Assembly (NCBI RefSeq): GCF_003815675.1
Contig: NZ_CP033918.1
Span: 1,054,001-1,118,000 of the forward strand
Source: Chryseobacterium sp. G0186
GTDB lineage: Bacteria; Bacteroidota; Bacteroidia; Flavobacteriales; Weeksellaceae
Reading direction: 5' to 3'
Length of the DNA stretch: 64,000 nucleotides
In this document: positions 42,048-50,825 of the stretch, piece by piece
Layout of the letters: every line of letters starts with the position of its first letter
Position numbering within the stretch: the stretch's first letter is position 1
The notes under the pieces: model-generated
Told to the model about the DNA's origin: nothing
What the model saw: only the letters and a program-made list of their open reading frames with translations
Databases searched by the model: none
Made by a program: the position numbers and the translations under genes

Positions 42048-44069
42048 TTATTTAAATTTCTTTTTAAAACTGAATTTAAGTCTGTTTATCAATCCCGGTT
42101 CAATAATATCAATTCCCAGTCCGAAATTGCTGTCTGCTACCGTATGATGATCATTTCTGAATTGTTCAAATTCACTTTGTGGAATCTCCACATTAATCAA
42201 TGGATTGGATTCAATATAAACCGTTGCTCCATTTTTGGTGACTTTCTTACGGCTTTTATACTCAAAATAAGGGTTATTGATAGTGCTTTCCTGTACCGTA
42301 TACCTCTCTTCCGTATCAATTTTCTGATCCGTGTACAGGTTGATTTCATATCTCTCACTGTCAAAGTTATGCCAGAACGGTAGATCTTTATGCATAAAAT
42401 CCCTTGCACTGGCTTTTACCAGATTTCTATCGAAGTACATCAGAAAACGATTATTCTGAGGATCTGTATAATAAGGATTCTCAACTGTGGCTGTATATTG
42501 AATCTTTACTTCATTTTGCTTCTTATCATCGCTTACCACGTCAATGGCTGCATCCTTGAATATATTTCTTACATCAGTCCCGTTTCTGTCATTAGAATAG
42601 TTAAGACCATAAAAAAGGAAGCTGTTCCAACTGTCTATAATCTCTCTTTTATTGGTGACTTTAAAATATCTTCTCATGGCATTGGCACGATTTCCTTTAT
42701 AGGTAGTCTCCAGATTTAATTTCCCTACGTTTCCCTGTACATTGAAGTCTACTTTTTCATTAACTCCATAGTACAGAAATTTGAATGGCTCTCTCTTCTG
42801 AAGTTCCTGATCTCTTTTCATTTCCAGATAGTGCATAAAATAGATAAAGCCTCTGTTTTCTATCAATCCAAACTCATCCCTGATGGTAGCATCAATAAAA
42901 TATTCCTGATTTTTATAATTCACCTTCACCACCACGTGATTGAAACTTAGTAATGATGGCAGATAATATTTGATATAATAATCTGTATTAAAGTTTACCA
43001 GTACCACGGATGCCTCAACTCCTATATAATCCAAAATAACCTTTAATAAAACAGATTTTGCCTTGCAGTCTCCTTGTTTATTTTCATAGGTTATGGCAGG
43101 TTCCTGCGGCTTATGTCCATTCATTTCATCGGCATTAAAGATGTAGTAAATGTGATTCTGAACATATTCTATGGCAAACTGAAGCTTTTCATCCTGATCA
43201 TTGATGGCATCCAGTTTTTCTACCAGATTTGGGGCAAAATCCTTTAAAGAAGCCTTATTAAAAATTTCTTCATAAAAAGGGACAATATAATTGGAAAGCT
43301 CTTTCCAGTTGTTTTCTGTAGCGAAGTCTATATAAGGAAAGATCTCACGTCCTGCATCTACAGCGTTGATATAATTCTGCTCTTCAATCACAAAGCGCTC
43401 TCCTTTCTTCAAATGTTTAATTTCCGGTTCCAGTACATTCCCTTGTTCATCTCTGAAGAACGTTTTTTTATAGGCAATCGTTTCCTCACGTTCATTGATG
43501 AATGTAAACTTAAAACTACCATATGCCCAGTAATTATCAGGGCTTATCAAAACATACTTTGAAAATTCCTTTCTCAGAAAATCACGGTCTGTAAAAACCT
43601 TAACCCTTGAATCTTCCAACACCAAAACATCATATAAACGAAGATCCTTGATGGTAATATTAATTTTTTTATTACTGCTCAGGACTCCTCCACTGCTTTG
43701 ATTTTCACTGTCAAGAACTTTAATCTTAGTATCCGGAATTTTATCAATCAAAACGCCATCCCTTACCACACTGATCCTATGAATCTGATAGACTTCATTT
43801 TCCTCTACAATAACATCGGAAACAGAGGCTCTTTCCAGATTTCCCGGTTCGTTCAGGGTATAGGCCATGCAGGTATACTCGCTGTTTTCCTTATTGCTTG
43901 TGTAATATTTTCTATCTAAAAAGTAGCAGTAATCTCTGCCCTCATCGGTTTGTTTTCTGGCAAATTCGGAGTCCTTGACATGATCTATAATCTCCTGGTC
44001 CCCAATATTTCCCGCCCACACTTCAGGCTTCTGAATCTTATAGTTTTCAACTTGAATTTGATTATCCAT
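42048..44069 (-). CDS. DUF3857/transglutaminase-like protein
   Basis: A 673-residue protein. The first ~290 residues form a DUF3857-type beta domain. The transglutaminase-like core follows with Cys in QGDCKAKSVLLKVIL, His in LSFNHVVVKV and Asp in EYFIDATIRDE, the papain-like triad in order. A C-terminal beta domain of about 220 residues closes the protein. Most relatives are secreted, but this one starts MDNQIQVENYKI without a signal peptide, so it may be cytoplasmic or use another route. The reaction (cross-linking or proteolysis) is unknown. Confidence 0.75.
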   Translation of the reverse strand: MDNQIQVENYKIQKPEVWAGNIGDQEIIDHVKDSEFARKQTDEGRDYCYFLDRKYYTSNKENSEYTCMAYTLNEPGNLERASVSDVIVEENEVYQIHRISVVRDGVLIDKIPDTKIKVLDSENQSSGGVLSSNKKINITIKDLRLYDVLVLEDSRVKVFTDRDFLRKEFSKYVLISPDNYWAYGSFKFTFINEREETIAYKKTFFRDEQGNVLEPEIKHLKKGERFVIEEQNYINAVDAGREIFPYIDFATENNWKELSNYIVPFYEEIFNKASLKDFAPNLVEKLDAINDQDEKLQFAIEYVQNHIYYIFNADEMNGHKPQEPAITYENKQGDCKAKSVLLKVILDYIGVEASVVLVNFNTDYYIKYYLPSLLSFNHVVVKVNYKNQEYFIDATIRDEFGLIENRGFIYFMHYLEMKRDQELQKREPFKFLYYGVNEKVDFNVQGNVGKLNLETTYKGNRANAMRRYFKVTNKREIIDSWNSFLFYGLNYSNDRNGTDVRNIFKDAAIDVVSDDKKQNEVKIQYTATVENPYYTDPQNNRFLMYFDRNLVKASARDFMHKDLPFWHNFDSERYEINLYTDQKIDTEERYTVQESTINNPYFEYKSRKKVTKNGATVYIESNPLINVEIPQSEFEQFRNDHHTVADSNFGLGIDIIEPGLINRLKFSFKKKFK

Positions 44070-44218
44070 ATTTATAGTTAGGTATTATGTTTCTCTGGTT
44101 TGAATCATTAGGAACCTCAAATTAAATGATTAAAAAATGAAAAAACAATAGAAGAACTGCTACAATTCCCGAAAAATTTCGGCATGGTAATTGCCAGGTA
44201 AGGTTTAAAATCAAGTTT

Positions 44219-44830
44219 ATGAAAAGTATAGCAACAATTCTAAAAGGGGCAGCACCCGCATTAGCATTATTTGCAATGACGCAATGTACAACGACTGCAG
44301 GAGCATCCTCAACTGATGAAAAAACATTCATCGTAGGACCTCAAACCGCAGATTGTACAGGAGTGGCTCCAATGAAATGTCTGCAGGTAAAGGAGAAGGC
44401 TTCAGAAAACTGGACTAATTTCTACACCAACATCGATGGATTTACCTATGAGCCCGGATATGAATATGTATTAAAGGTAAAAACAGAAAAAATCGCTAAT
44501 CCTCCAGCTGATGGTTCTTCTATTAAATACACGTTGGTAAAGCAGGTTTCCAAAGTTAAAAAAGGAGCTGAAGCCAATGAAAAAACACTTATTATTGGTG
44601 CACAGACCGTAGATTGTTCTGCAGGAGCCGGACGTATGAAGTGCATGCAGGTGAAAGAGAATGCTTCTGAAAGCTGGAGCAATTTCTACAGCAATATTGA
44701 AGGATTTACTTATGAACCGGGGTATGAATATGTTTTGAAGGTAAAAACAGAAAAAATTGACAATCCACCGGCAGATGCTTCTTCAATAAAATATACATTG
44801 ATAGAGCAGGTTTCTAAAACCAAAAAATAA
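44219..44830 (+). CDS. Lipoprotein with two tandem DUF4377 domains
   Basis: A 203-residue protein with lipobox AMTQC (Cys22). The mature part contains two near-identical copies of one domain. The first includes KTFIVGPQTADCTGV, MKCLQVKEKASENW and EPGYEYVLKVKTEKI; the second KTLIIGAQTVDCSAG, MKCMQVKENASESW and EPGYEYVLKVKTEKI. Each has two cysteines (in DC and MKC) that could form a disulfide. DUF4377 domains are usually present once, often next to HslJ/META domains; the duplication looks recent. Function unknown. Confidence 0.8.
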   Translation: MKSIATILKGAAPALALFAMTQCTTTAGASSTDEKTFIVGPQTADCTGVAPMKCLQVKEKASENWTNFYTNIDGFTYEPGYEYVLKVKTEKIANPPADGSSIKYTLVKQVSKVKKGAEANEKTLIIGAQTVDCSAGAGRMKCMQVKENASESWSNFYSNIEGFTYEPGYEYVLKVKTEKIDNPPADASSIKYTLIEQVSKTKK

Positions 44831-44835
44831 TACAC

Positions 44836-44868
44836 AAAAAAACTCCCGAAAATTTCGGGAGTTTTTTA
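44836..44868 (+). terminator. Terminator after the DUF4377 gene
   Basis: AAAAAACTCCCGAA / TTCGGGAGTTTTTT form a long stem with a three-base loop and a T-run. A-runs on the other side allow bidirectional use. Confidence 0.85.
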
Positions 44869-44951
44869 TTTGTTGTCTGAAGATTAAAAGTGATTATTAA
44901 ATGACATCTAATGATTTATACTTTGTAACAATCACGACTTTCTTCAATATT

Positions 44952-45890
44952 TTAAAGTCCTGCCTCTTTTTGAGGAGGTTCAGGATATTTCCCTTTACTT
45001 ACTTCTCCTACAGTATTCGCAGTAGTCATCGCCACAACAAGATCATTCAGCATATTGCTTGCTGCAGTAGGTGAGTTGGGAAGAAGCACCAGATTACTTC
45101 GGGTACTTGCCCCCACAGAATGCAAGGTATCATAATGCTGTGTGACTACAATAAGCGCCGATGCTTCATGTGAATTGATATCTACATTGTTCAGCATCCT
45201 TACGGATTCCTCAAGCCCTTTTGCAATTTCTCTTCTTTGATCTGCAATCCCCTGCCCCTGTAGTTTTTTAGATTCAGCCTCAGCTTTTGCAACAGCTACA
45301 ATCCTGATTCTCTGCGCTTCAGATTCATATTCTGCAGCCGTTTTTTCTCTTTCGGCAGCGTTAATTCTGTTCATCGCATGTTTTACCTGCTCATCCGGAT
45401 CTATATCTGTTACCAATGCCTTAATAATATCGTATCCGTAGCTGTTCATTGCTTCCTGAAGCTCACCTTTTACAGCTACCGCAATATCATCCTTTCTTAC
45501 AAAGACATCATCCAGTTTCATCTTTGGAACTTCTGCACGCACAACGTCAAATACAAAGGATGTAATCTGGTTCTCAGGATTTTCCAGACGGTAATAGGCA
45601 TCTCCAACCTGGTTTCTGATCACCTGATACTGAACAGAGATTTTCATTTTAATAAAAACGTTATCTAACGTTTTCGTGTCAATCATTACATCAAGCTGCT
45701 GAATTCTGAGATTCAGTCTTTTAGCAATCTGATCAATAATAGGAAGTTTCAAATGAAGCCCGGAGTGCTTTACTCCCTGAAATTTTCCAAAACGTTCAAT
45801 AATCGCAGCAGTTTCCTGCTTCACGACAAAGAACGATGCAAATAAAATAATTAGCCCGAAGAAGATAACGGGCGCTAGAAAAATACCCAT
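44952..45890 (-). CDS. SPFH/stomatin-family membrane protein
   Basis: A 312-residue protein. One N-terminal membrane segment (IFFGLIILFASFFVV) is followed by the Band 7 domain: TAAIIERFGKFQGVKHSGLHLKLP at the start, QVIRNQVGDAYYRLENPENQI, and the coiled-coil AAEREKTAAEYESEAQRIRI. Relatives (QmcA, stomatin-like proteins) form ring oligomers that gather membrane proteases or microdomains. An NfeD partner gene, common elsewhere, is not adjacent. It ends close to the DUF4377 terminator and is transcribed on its own. Confidence 0.88.
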   Translation of the reverse strand: MGIFLAPVIFFGLIILFASFFVVKQETAAIIERFGKFQGVKHSGLHLKLPIIDQIAKRLNLRIQQLDVMIDTKTLDNVFIKMKISVQYQVIRNQVGDAYYRLENPENQITSFVFDVVRAEVPKMKLDDVFVRKDDIAVAVKGELQEAMNSYGYDIIKALVTDIDPDEQVKHAMNRINAAEREKTAAEYESEAQRIRIVAVAKAEAESKKLQGQGIADQRREIAKGLEESVRMLNNVDINSHEASALIVVTQHYDTLHSVGASTRSNLVLLPNSPTAASNMLNDLVVAMTTANTVGEVSKGKYPEPPQKEAGL

Positions 45891-45997
45891 AGTTTAATTT
45901 TTATAATAAGTAGTAATAATAGATGTTTTGTTAAAACGATCTAAGACCTTTTAACAGGTTTAATCAGTTTTTCATAAATATACTACTTATTTTCAAA

Positions 45998-47356
45998 TTA
46001 AACGGTCATTCCGATGTCTATTCCTTTAATTTTTCTATATAAATCGGTAGCATAGTTATCTGTCATTCCGGAAACGAAATCGATAATACCAAGAACTTTC
46101 TGATAGTCTGTACCATTATCGTATACAAACTGTCTAGGAAGAAGCTTCAATGCTTTTTTATCGTAGGACTTTCTTTCGTCTTCCGGTTTCAGAATGGAAG
46201 GAATAAAATGATCCAGCAATTCGTACATTACATTGTATCCGGCATTCTCAATTTCCACTACGGCTTTATGGTTGTAGATTTTTTCAATAGAGAATGATTC
46301 TATATCCTGCAAAGCATTGTTTTCAGATTTGTAGACATCCAAAAGTCCCTTATCCAGGTTACCCTTCAAAATTGTTTCAAAGTTTTGCTTATAGATCTCA
46401 AGTGATTTATTGATTAAAGCATTGATGGCTTTTGCTCTTAAATAGGAGATCTTTTCATTTTCATTGGAAATGGAAGTCAGTTTATTTTTAACCTTATCCA
46501 TATCATTGCTTTCAGACTTCACCAGTTCAAAGAACAGGTTTTCGCAGTCGGCTGTAGAGACAATTCCCAATCTGTGGGCATCTTCCATATCAATAATATT
46601 ATAGCAGATATCATCGGCAGCTTCTACGAGCCAAACAAATGGGTGCCTTTTGAAAATATGAGGTTCTTCACTTTCAACAATAAGCTGAGTTCCTTTTGCA
46701 ATTTCAAGAAATATATCTTTCTCATTCTGGAAGAAACCGAATTTCTTTCTGTGGATGATTCCTTTTGTTTTGGCTACGGCCTCACATGGATATTTTGCAA
46801 TACTTGCCAAGGTAGAAAATGTCAACTGAATCCCTCCTGCATCTTTTCCCTGCTGTTGTTGGGCCAATACTCTGATCGCATTAGCATTCCCCTCAAAATT
46901 AACCAGATCCGCCCACTCCTTTTCATTGAATTTAGACTTCAGATCTTTTTCATTTCTTTCAAAGTAACTGGCAATGGCATCTTCTCCGGAATGTCCAAAA
47001 GCCGGGTTTCCCACATCATGACAAAGACATGCTGCTGCAATTACATTTCCTAAGTTATACAGATAAAAATTCTTTGAATCTTCGGTAAGCTCATTTTTGA
47101 AATCCTCAGCTATAAATTCACCAATAATACTTCCTAAACTTCTTCCTACAGATGACACCTCCAGTGAATGCGTCAGCCTGTTGTGAACAAAAACACTTCC
47201 GGGAAGAGGAAAAACCTGAGTTTTATTTTGCAGTCTTCTAAATGCGGAAGAGAAGATGATTCTGTCAAAATCCCTTTGAAAATCAGTTCTTGAAACCTTG
47301 GTTTGTGGATTGTTTCCTGTACGTTGATTGGTGAAAATCTGGTTTAAATTCATCAT
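45998..47356 (-). CDS. dgt: Deoxyguanosinetriphosphate triphosphohydrolase (dGTPase)
   Basis: A 452-residue HD-domain enzyme that cleaves dGTP to deoxyguanosine and triphosphate, adjusting dNTP pools. Metal ligands are seen at H63 (NRLTHSLEVSSVG) and H113-D114 (CLCHDVGNPAFGHSGEDAI), with a further Asp in VWLVEAADDICYNIID. The beginning RTDFQRDFDRIIFSSAFRRLQNKTQVF is the family signature. Length fits Dgt. Start 47356 or the next codon (MMN). It stands alone. Confidence 0.9.
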   Translation of the reverse strand: MMNLNQIFTNQRTGNNPQTKVSRTDFQRDFDRIIFSSAFRRLQNKTQVFPLPGSVFVHNRLTHSLEVSSVGRSLGSIIGEFIAEDFKNELTEDSKNFYLYNLGNVIAAACLCHDVGNPAFGHSGEDAIASYFERNEKDLKSKFNEKEWADLVNFEGNANAIRVLAQQQQGKDAGGIQLTFSTLASIAKYPCEAVAKTKGIIHRKKFGFFQNEKDIFLEIAKGTQLIVESEEPHIFKRHPFVWLVEAADDICYNIIDMEDAHRLGIVSTADCENLFFELVKSESNDMDKVKNKLTSISNENEKISYLRAKAINALINKSLEIYKQNFETILKGNLDKGLLDVYKSENNALQDIESFSIEKIYNHKAVVEIENAGYNVMYELLDHFIPSILKPEDERKSYDKKALKLLPRQFVYDNGTDYQKVLGIIDFVSGMTDNYATDLYRKIKGIDIGMTV

Positions 47357-47484
47357 TTTTCAAAATTACTCCAAATTTTAATGTTATGGAATAGTATTAA
47401 GATATTTATTAAACACTGCTTGTCATTCAAAAAATCTATTGACATCAGAGTTTTTTCCGTTGCCTATTCATGTTAAAAAGACCT

Positions 47485-47492
47485 TACATTTG
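47485..47492 (+). promoter_or_regulatory. -7 element of the methyltransferase gene
   Basis: TACATTTG matches TANNTTTG. It lies inside the longer open frame that begins at 47439, which supports ATG 47514 as the true start. Confidence 0.5.
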
Positions 47493-47513
47493 ATACAATT
47501 AAAAACAATTACA

Positions 47514-48140
47514 ATGAAAGACAACACATGGCTTGACAAATGGAATGAAAGATATACTCATGAAGAATTTGTATATGGAACTGCACCTAATCTTTATCTG
47601 GAGGAACAGCTTAAAAAATTAACCCCAGGTACCATCCTATTTCCTGCCGATGGTGAAGGCAGAAATTCCGTTTATGCAGCGTTAGAAGGTTGGAAAGCTT
47701 CATCATTTGACATTAGTGAACAAGGCAGACACAAGGCTTTGCAACTTGCAGAGCAGAGTGGTGTAGATATCGATTATCAGGTTGGTGAACTGCAAACATT
47801 AAGTTATCACAAAGAACAATTTGATGTAATTGCCCTTATCTATGCCCATTTTCCCGGTGATATTAAATCATCAATACATCAAATGCTGAATCAATATCTT
47901 CGGAAAGGCGGATTCATTATTTTTGAAGCCTTCAGTAAAAAGCATCTTGATTACGTCATCAAAAATGAGGAAGTAGGCGGACCAAAAGATATAGAGTCTT
48001 TATTTTCCGTTGAAGAAATTAAAGCAGATTTTCCCAATTATTCCATCATCGAGCTTCAGGAAACGGAAGTTGAGCTTAAAGAGGGATTATTTCACAACGG
48101 AACCGGATCTGTGATACGTTTTGTAGGACAAAAACAATAA
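47514..48140 (+). CDS. SAM-dependent class I methyltransferase
   Basis: A 208-residue protein from ATG 47514 ([14 protein letters not shown]). Motif I is degenerate but recognisable as [20 protein letters not shown]. The acidic end of strand 2 is SSFDISEQG, and motif IV is [12 protein letters not shown]. Relatives act on small molecules including tellurite or thiol compounds. The substrate is unknown. It is divergent from dgt and monocistronic. Confidence 0.8.
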   Translation: MKDNTWLDKWNERYTHEEFVYGTAPNLYLEEQLKKLTPGTILFPADGEGRNSVYAALEGWKASSFDISEQGRHKALQLAEQSGVDIDYQVGELQTLSYHKEQFDVIALIYAHFPGDIKSSIHQMLNQYLRKGGFIIFEAFSKKHLDYVIKNEEVGGPKDIESLFSVEEIKADFPNYSIIELQETEVELKEGLFHNGTGSVIRFVGQKQ

Positions 48141-48238
48141 ATACACTTCCTGACGAGTCGAATATAGCTCATCTTCTTTATTGAGTTTTATTTCGATCTA
48201 TTTTCTTAGTGCTACATAATTTATAACAACAATCTTGT

Positions 48239-48296
48239 TATTCCGGTGAATCCTAACGATGTATTTTCAAAATATGGGTTAGATTCCTCCGGAATG
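48239..48296. repeat. Long imperfect intergenic hairpin
   Basis: ATTCCGG (48239-48246 region) pairs with CCGGAAT (48289-48295), then AATC with GATT and AAC with GTT. At the tip TATTTT pairs with AAAATA around one C. It lies between the methyltransferase and the LytTR gene. From general familiarity with Chryseobacterium intergenic DNA, a GGAATGACA-ended hairpin looks like a dispersed family, but this window holds only one copy. Confidence 0.5.
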
Positions 48297-48399
48297 ACAG
48301 CTGGGTAAGCTATTTTTTCATTTTAAGTCTCGAGTAAAATTCGGTTCTATTGCTATAAATAGACATTGAACTTTAACAGCAATATTATCGATCACAAAG

Positions 48400-49125
48400 T
48401 TAATCTGCTCCCAAAAGTCCGCCTGCATATTTTGCAAAAAATTCAGCCTTATAAACTTCTCCGATGGGAATCTCAGCTTCTTCAATGTATATATTATGAT
48501 TATCAAAGGAGTCAATATAGTCTACATTCACTACATATGATTTACTTACCCGAATAAAGGTCTCTTCAGAAACTTTCTGATGAATTGTTTTCAGGTTCAT
48601 TGCGGTAATAAGCTTCTGCTGCCTGGTATGAATGACTACATAATCTTTAAGCCCTTCTATGAATTTAATATCTGAGAAACTGATCTTATAAAACCGTCGG
48701 TCTGCCTTAATGAACAGAAAATCTGCCGTATTGGATTCTACCGTATTTTTCACCGTATTCTGAGACAGCATTTCTGTGTATAATATCGCTTTATCAATAG
48801 CTTTTTCCAGCCTTTGAGGATCAATGGGCTTCAAAAGATAATCTACCGCTTCCAGTTCATAGCTCTTCAATGCATATTGGGAATAGGCGGTGGTAAAAAT
48901 AATCAGGGATCTTTTGGGAAGCATTTCTGCAAATTCAAGACCTGTAACCATGGGCATTTCAATATCCAGGAAAATAATATCTACATCATTATCCTTAAGA
49001 AAATCCAGGGCAGATGGAGCATTGGAGAACTCCCCGAGGATATCAATTTTAGCAGCTTCTTCTATTAATGACCGCATTTCAGCTCTTGCCAACGGTTCAT
49101 CATCCACTATAATACAGTTCATCAT
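48400..49125 (-). CDS. LytTR-family response regulator
   Basis: A 241-residue regulator. The receiver domain has the acidic pair in IIVDDEPLARAEM, phospho-acceptor D54 in IIFLDIEMPMVTG, and Lys in VDYLLKPIDPQ. The LytTR DNA-binding domain covers residues about 135-235 (FLFIKADRRFYKISFSDIKFIEGLKDYVVIH). It is translationally coupled to the kinase gene (4-base ATGA overlap). The paired 21-bp-period direct repeats upstream of the kinase and of the divergent gene at 50392 are its expected targets. Confidence 0.92.
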   Translation of the reverse strand: MMNCIIVDDEPLARAEMRSLIEEAAKIDILGEFSNAPSALDFLKDNDVDIIFLDIEMPMVTGLEFAEMLPKRSLIIFTTAYSQYALKSYELEAVDYLLKPIDPQRLEKAIDKAILYTEMLSQNTVKNTVESNTADFLFIKADRRFYKISFSDIKFIEGLKDYVVIHTRQQKLITAMNLKTIHQKVSEETFIRVSKSYVVNVDYIDSFDNHNIYIEEAEIPIGEVYKAEFFAKYAGGLLGAD

Positions 49126-50198
49126 ACAGGAATTTTTAGGTTAACAGTATATTCTTTCTCCTCTGAGTTAATATGCAGTTCAAAGGTATTATTATAAAGA
49201 AGTTCCAGCCTTCTGGTAATATTGGCAAGCCCAAGCCCACTGTTTTTCTTATCTGAAATAATGTAATCAGGATTTCGGGAATTTACACATATAAAGTGGA
49301 GCAACTTATTTTCAATACGAATCTCAATATTTATATAGGATTCTTTTCCACTGATATCTACACTGTGCTTTACTGCGTTTTCTACAAAGGTTGTAAATAA
49401 GTTCGGAGGGATAAAAGTTGTACTTATCATTCTTTTATCGGTTTCTGTATGGATATCAAAGGAAAAATGCTCACGCCTTATTTTTTCAAGATTTAAAAAA
49501 TTAGACAGAAAATCTATTTCAGAAGTTAATAATGTTTTTTCTTCGCTGTTTTCATACAGCTGGTATCTGAGAAACTCCGAAAGCTTAATAATAACGACTG
49601 AAGCTTTTGCCGGATCTGTTCTGATTAAAGCCTTTACATTATTCAGCATATTAAACAAAAAATGCGGATTGATCTGATTTCTGAGTTCGTTAAGCTCCAT
49701 ATTCAGGGTAAGATTGCTCAGTTCGTTGATTCTTTTATTATCACTGATCCATTTCTGTAATAGCTTTATGGTGGTGGTAGTCAGAATAATGGGAATACAC
49801 ATCAGCACCCCCTCATAAATTCCACCCTTATCACTTTCACGCTGAATATTTACAATCTTGAAGTCTTCAAAAAACATCTTAAAACTATATCCTATCATAT
49901 TAAGCCCTATAACTCCCATTATCACAAGCAATGCGAGGTAGGTAAGATATCTTGTTTTAAAAAAAAACCGTGGAACCAACACATAAATATTAATGTAAAC
50001 CATTGCAATCAATACTATATAAACAAAGAATAAAACATAGTACTGGTATACTCCGGAGTACCAATGCCAAAATCTGGCACTGTAAATCATAAAGAAAAAG
50101 AAGGCAAGAAATAAAAGATGCCTTGGAAATCTATACTTTCTTTCCACCAGAAAATCGATGACCAATGTTTCTTTAAATTTCCACGGAATGTATTTCAT
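49122..50198 (-). CDS. LytS-type sensor histidine kinase
   Basis: The start is placed at 50198 (MKYIPWKFKE), giving 358 residues. The frame is open to 50342, but that extension would cover the promoter and operators. Four membrane segments occupy residues about 28-145. The His_kinase domain (PF06580) has ELRNQINPHFLFNMLNN with phospho-acceptor H179, and the ATPase part has FVENAVKH and GLGLANITRRLELLY. It should phosphorylate the coupled LytTR regulator. The signal is unknown and there is no separate sensor domain, so membrane state or a membrane partner may be sensed. Confidence 0.9.
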   Translation of the reverse strand: MKYIPWKFKETLVIDFLVERKYRFPRHLLFLAFFFFMIYSARFWHWYSGVYQYYVLFFVYIVLIAMVYINIYVLVPRFFFKTRYLTYLALLVIMGVIGLNMIGYSFKMFFEDFKIVNIQRESDKGGIYEGVLMCIPIILTTTTIKLLQKWISDNKRINELSNLTLNMELNELRNQINPHFLFNMLNNVKALIRTDPAKASVVIIKLSEFLRYQLYENSEEKTLLTSEIDFLSNFLNLEKIRREHFSFDIHTETDKRMISTTFIPPNLFTTFVENAVKHSVDISGKESYINIEIRIENKLLHFICVNSRNPDYIISDKKNSGLGLANITRRLELLYNNTFELHINSEEKEYTVNLKIPV

Positions 50199-50223
50199 AA
50201 TGATGAAGCTAATTTTAGCATAA

Positions 50224-50231
50224 CAAAAATA
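50224..50231 (-). promoter_or_regulatory. -7 element of the kinase/regulator operon
   Basis: On the minus strand TATTTTTG fits TANNTTTG, 25 bases before the ATG at 50198. The inner edge of the adjacent direct-repeat pair is 21 bases upstream of it. Confidence 0.5.
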
Positions 50232-50252
50232 ATTATTAACGTAATTTACAGC

Positions 50253-50289
50253 TATTTTATTATACCAAACCTTTATTTTATTATACCAA
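50253..50289 (-). promoter_or_regulatory. LytTR direct-repeat site facing the kinase operon
   Basis: TATTTTATTATACCAA occurs at 50253-50268 and again at 50274-50289, a period of exactly 21 bp. On the minus strand the unit reads TTGGTATAATAAAATA and points to the kinase promoter. Known LytTR proteins bind two direct repeats about two helical turns apart. Confidence 0.75.
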
Positions 50290-50304
50290 TGATCAACGTC
50301 CTGG

Positions 50305-50339
50305 ATTTTGTATAAAAAACCGGCCATTTTGTATAAAAA
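50305..50339 (+). promoter_or_regulatory. LytTR direct-repeat site facing the gene at 50392
   Basis: ATTTTGTATAAAAA occurs at 50305-50318 and 50326-50339, again a 21-bp period. The unit is the same motif as the other pair (shared core TTTKGTATAAWAAA) but in the opposite orientation. It ends 25 bases before TTCCTTTG (50365-50372), a one-mismatch -7 element for the plus-strand gene. Confidence 0.75.
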
Positions 50340-50391
50340 CAAAACCTGCCTTTCATTTTCTATCTTCCTTTGTACAGTAAAATAAACACAT

Positions 50392-50820
50392 ATGAAATTA
50401 GCCGATTTTCATGAATTGACTCAGGAAATATCATTAGAATGTTTCTTTATGACAGACTCTCAAAAGGAAGAAAAAATAATCCAGCTTATTGATTTGCATC
50501 ACTTTGTAGAATGCTTTGATCCTGAAATAACAATTCTGAGCTACCTCCATCATCCAATTAATACCATTGAACAAAACGGTGAGAAAAAAGGTATTCTTTT
50601 TTGTGATCTGAACCACTCTCCTGTTCCGGATAGTAATGCTGCTGAAGACTTTAGAAGAAGACATCATCTCTCGGAAATCTGGTTTGTTTTTGTAGAAGAA
50701 ACTCCTGCCTCCAATAAGGCAAGTTATACGGATGCTATTATCGAAAACAGTCTGGATATTTTCTATGATAGAATCTTTTCATTCAATTTTTTCCAATCTA
50801 TCATTCACTCCTTAAAATAA
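50392..50820 (+). CDS. Hypothetical protein, probable LytTR target
   Basis: A 142-residue soluble protein with no signal peptide and no recognised family. It has paired acidic and aromatic segments (IQLIDLHHFVECFDPEITIL; LSEIWFVFVEETP). It is followed after 5 bases by the outer-membrane protein gene, so the two form an operon. The direct-repeat site 50305-50339 lies upstream, so it is likely under the neighbouring two-component system. Its role may be in sensing or secretion linked to the barrel. Confidence 0.65.
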   Translation: MKLADFHELTQEISLECFFMTDSQKEEKIIQLIDLHHFVECFDPEITILSYLHHPINTIEQNGEKKGILFCDLNHSPVPDSNAAEDFRRRHHLSEIWFVFVEETPASNKASYTDAIIENSLDIFYDRIFSFNFFQSIIHSLK

Positions 50821-50825
50821 CAATC

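Noticed and set aside
47439-47513. Longer methyltransferase start
   Set aside because: The extension contains the TACATTTG promoter element and hydrophobic sequence unlike the family; ATG 47514 is better.
50199-50342. N-terminal extension of the sensor kinase
   Set aside because: It would translate the operators and promoter and gives low-complexity YNKIKVWYNKI-type sequence created by the direct repeats.
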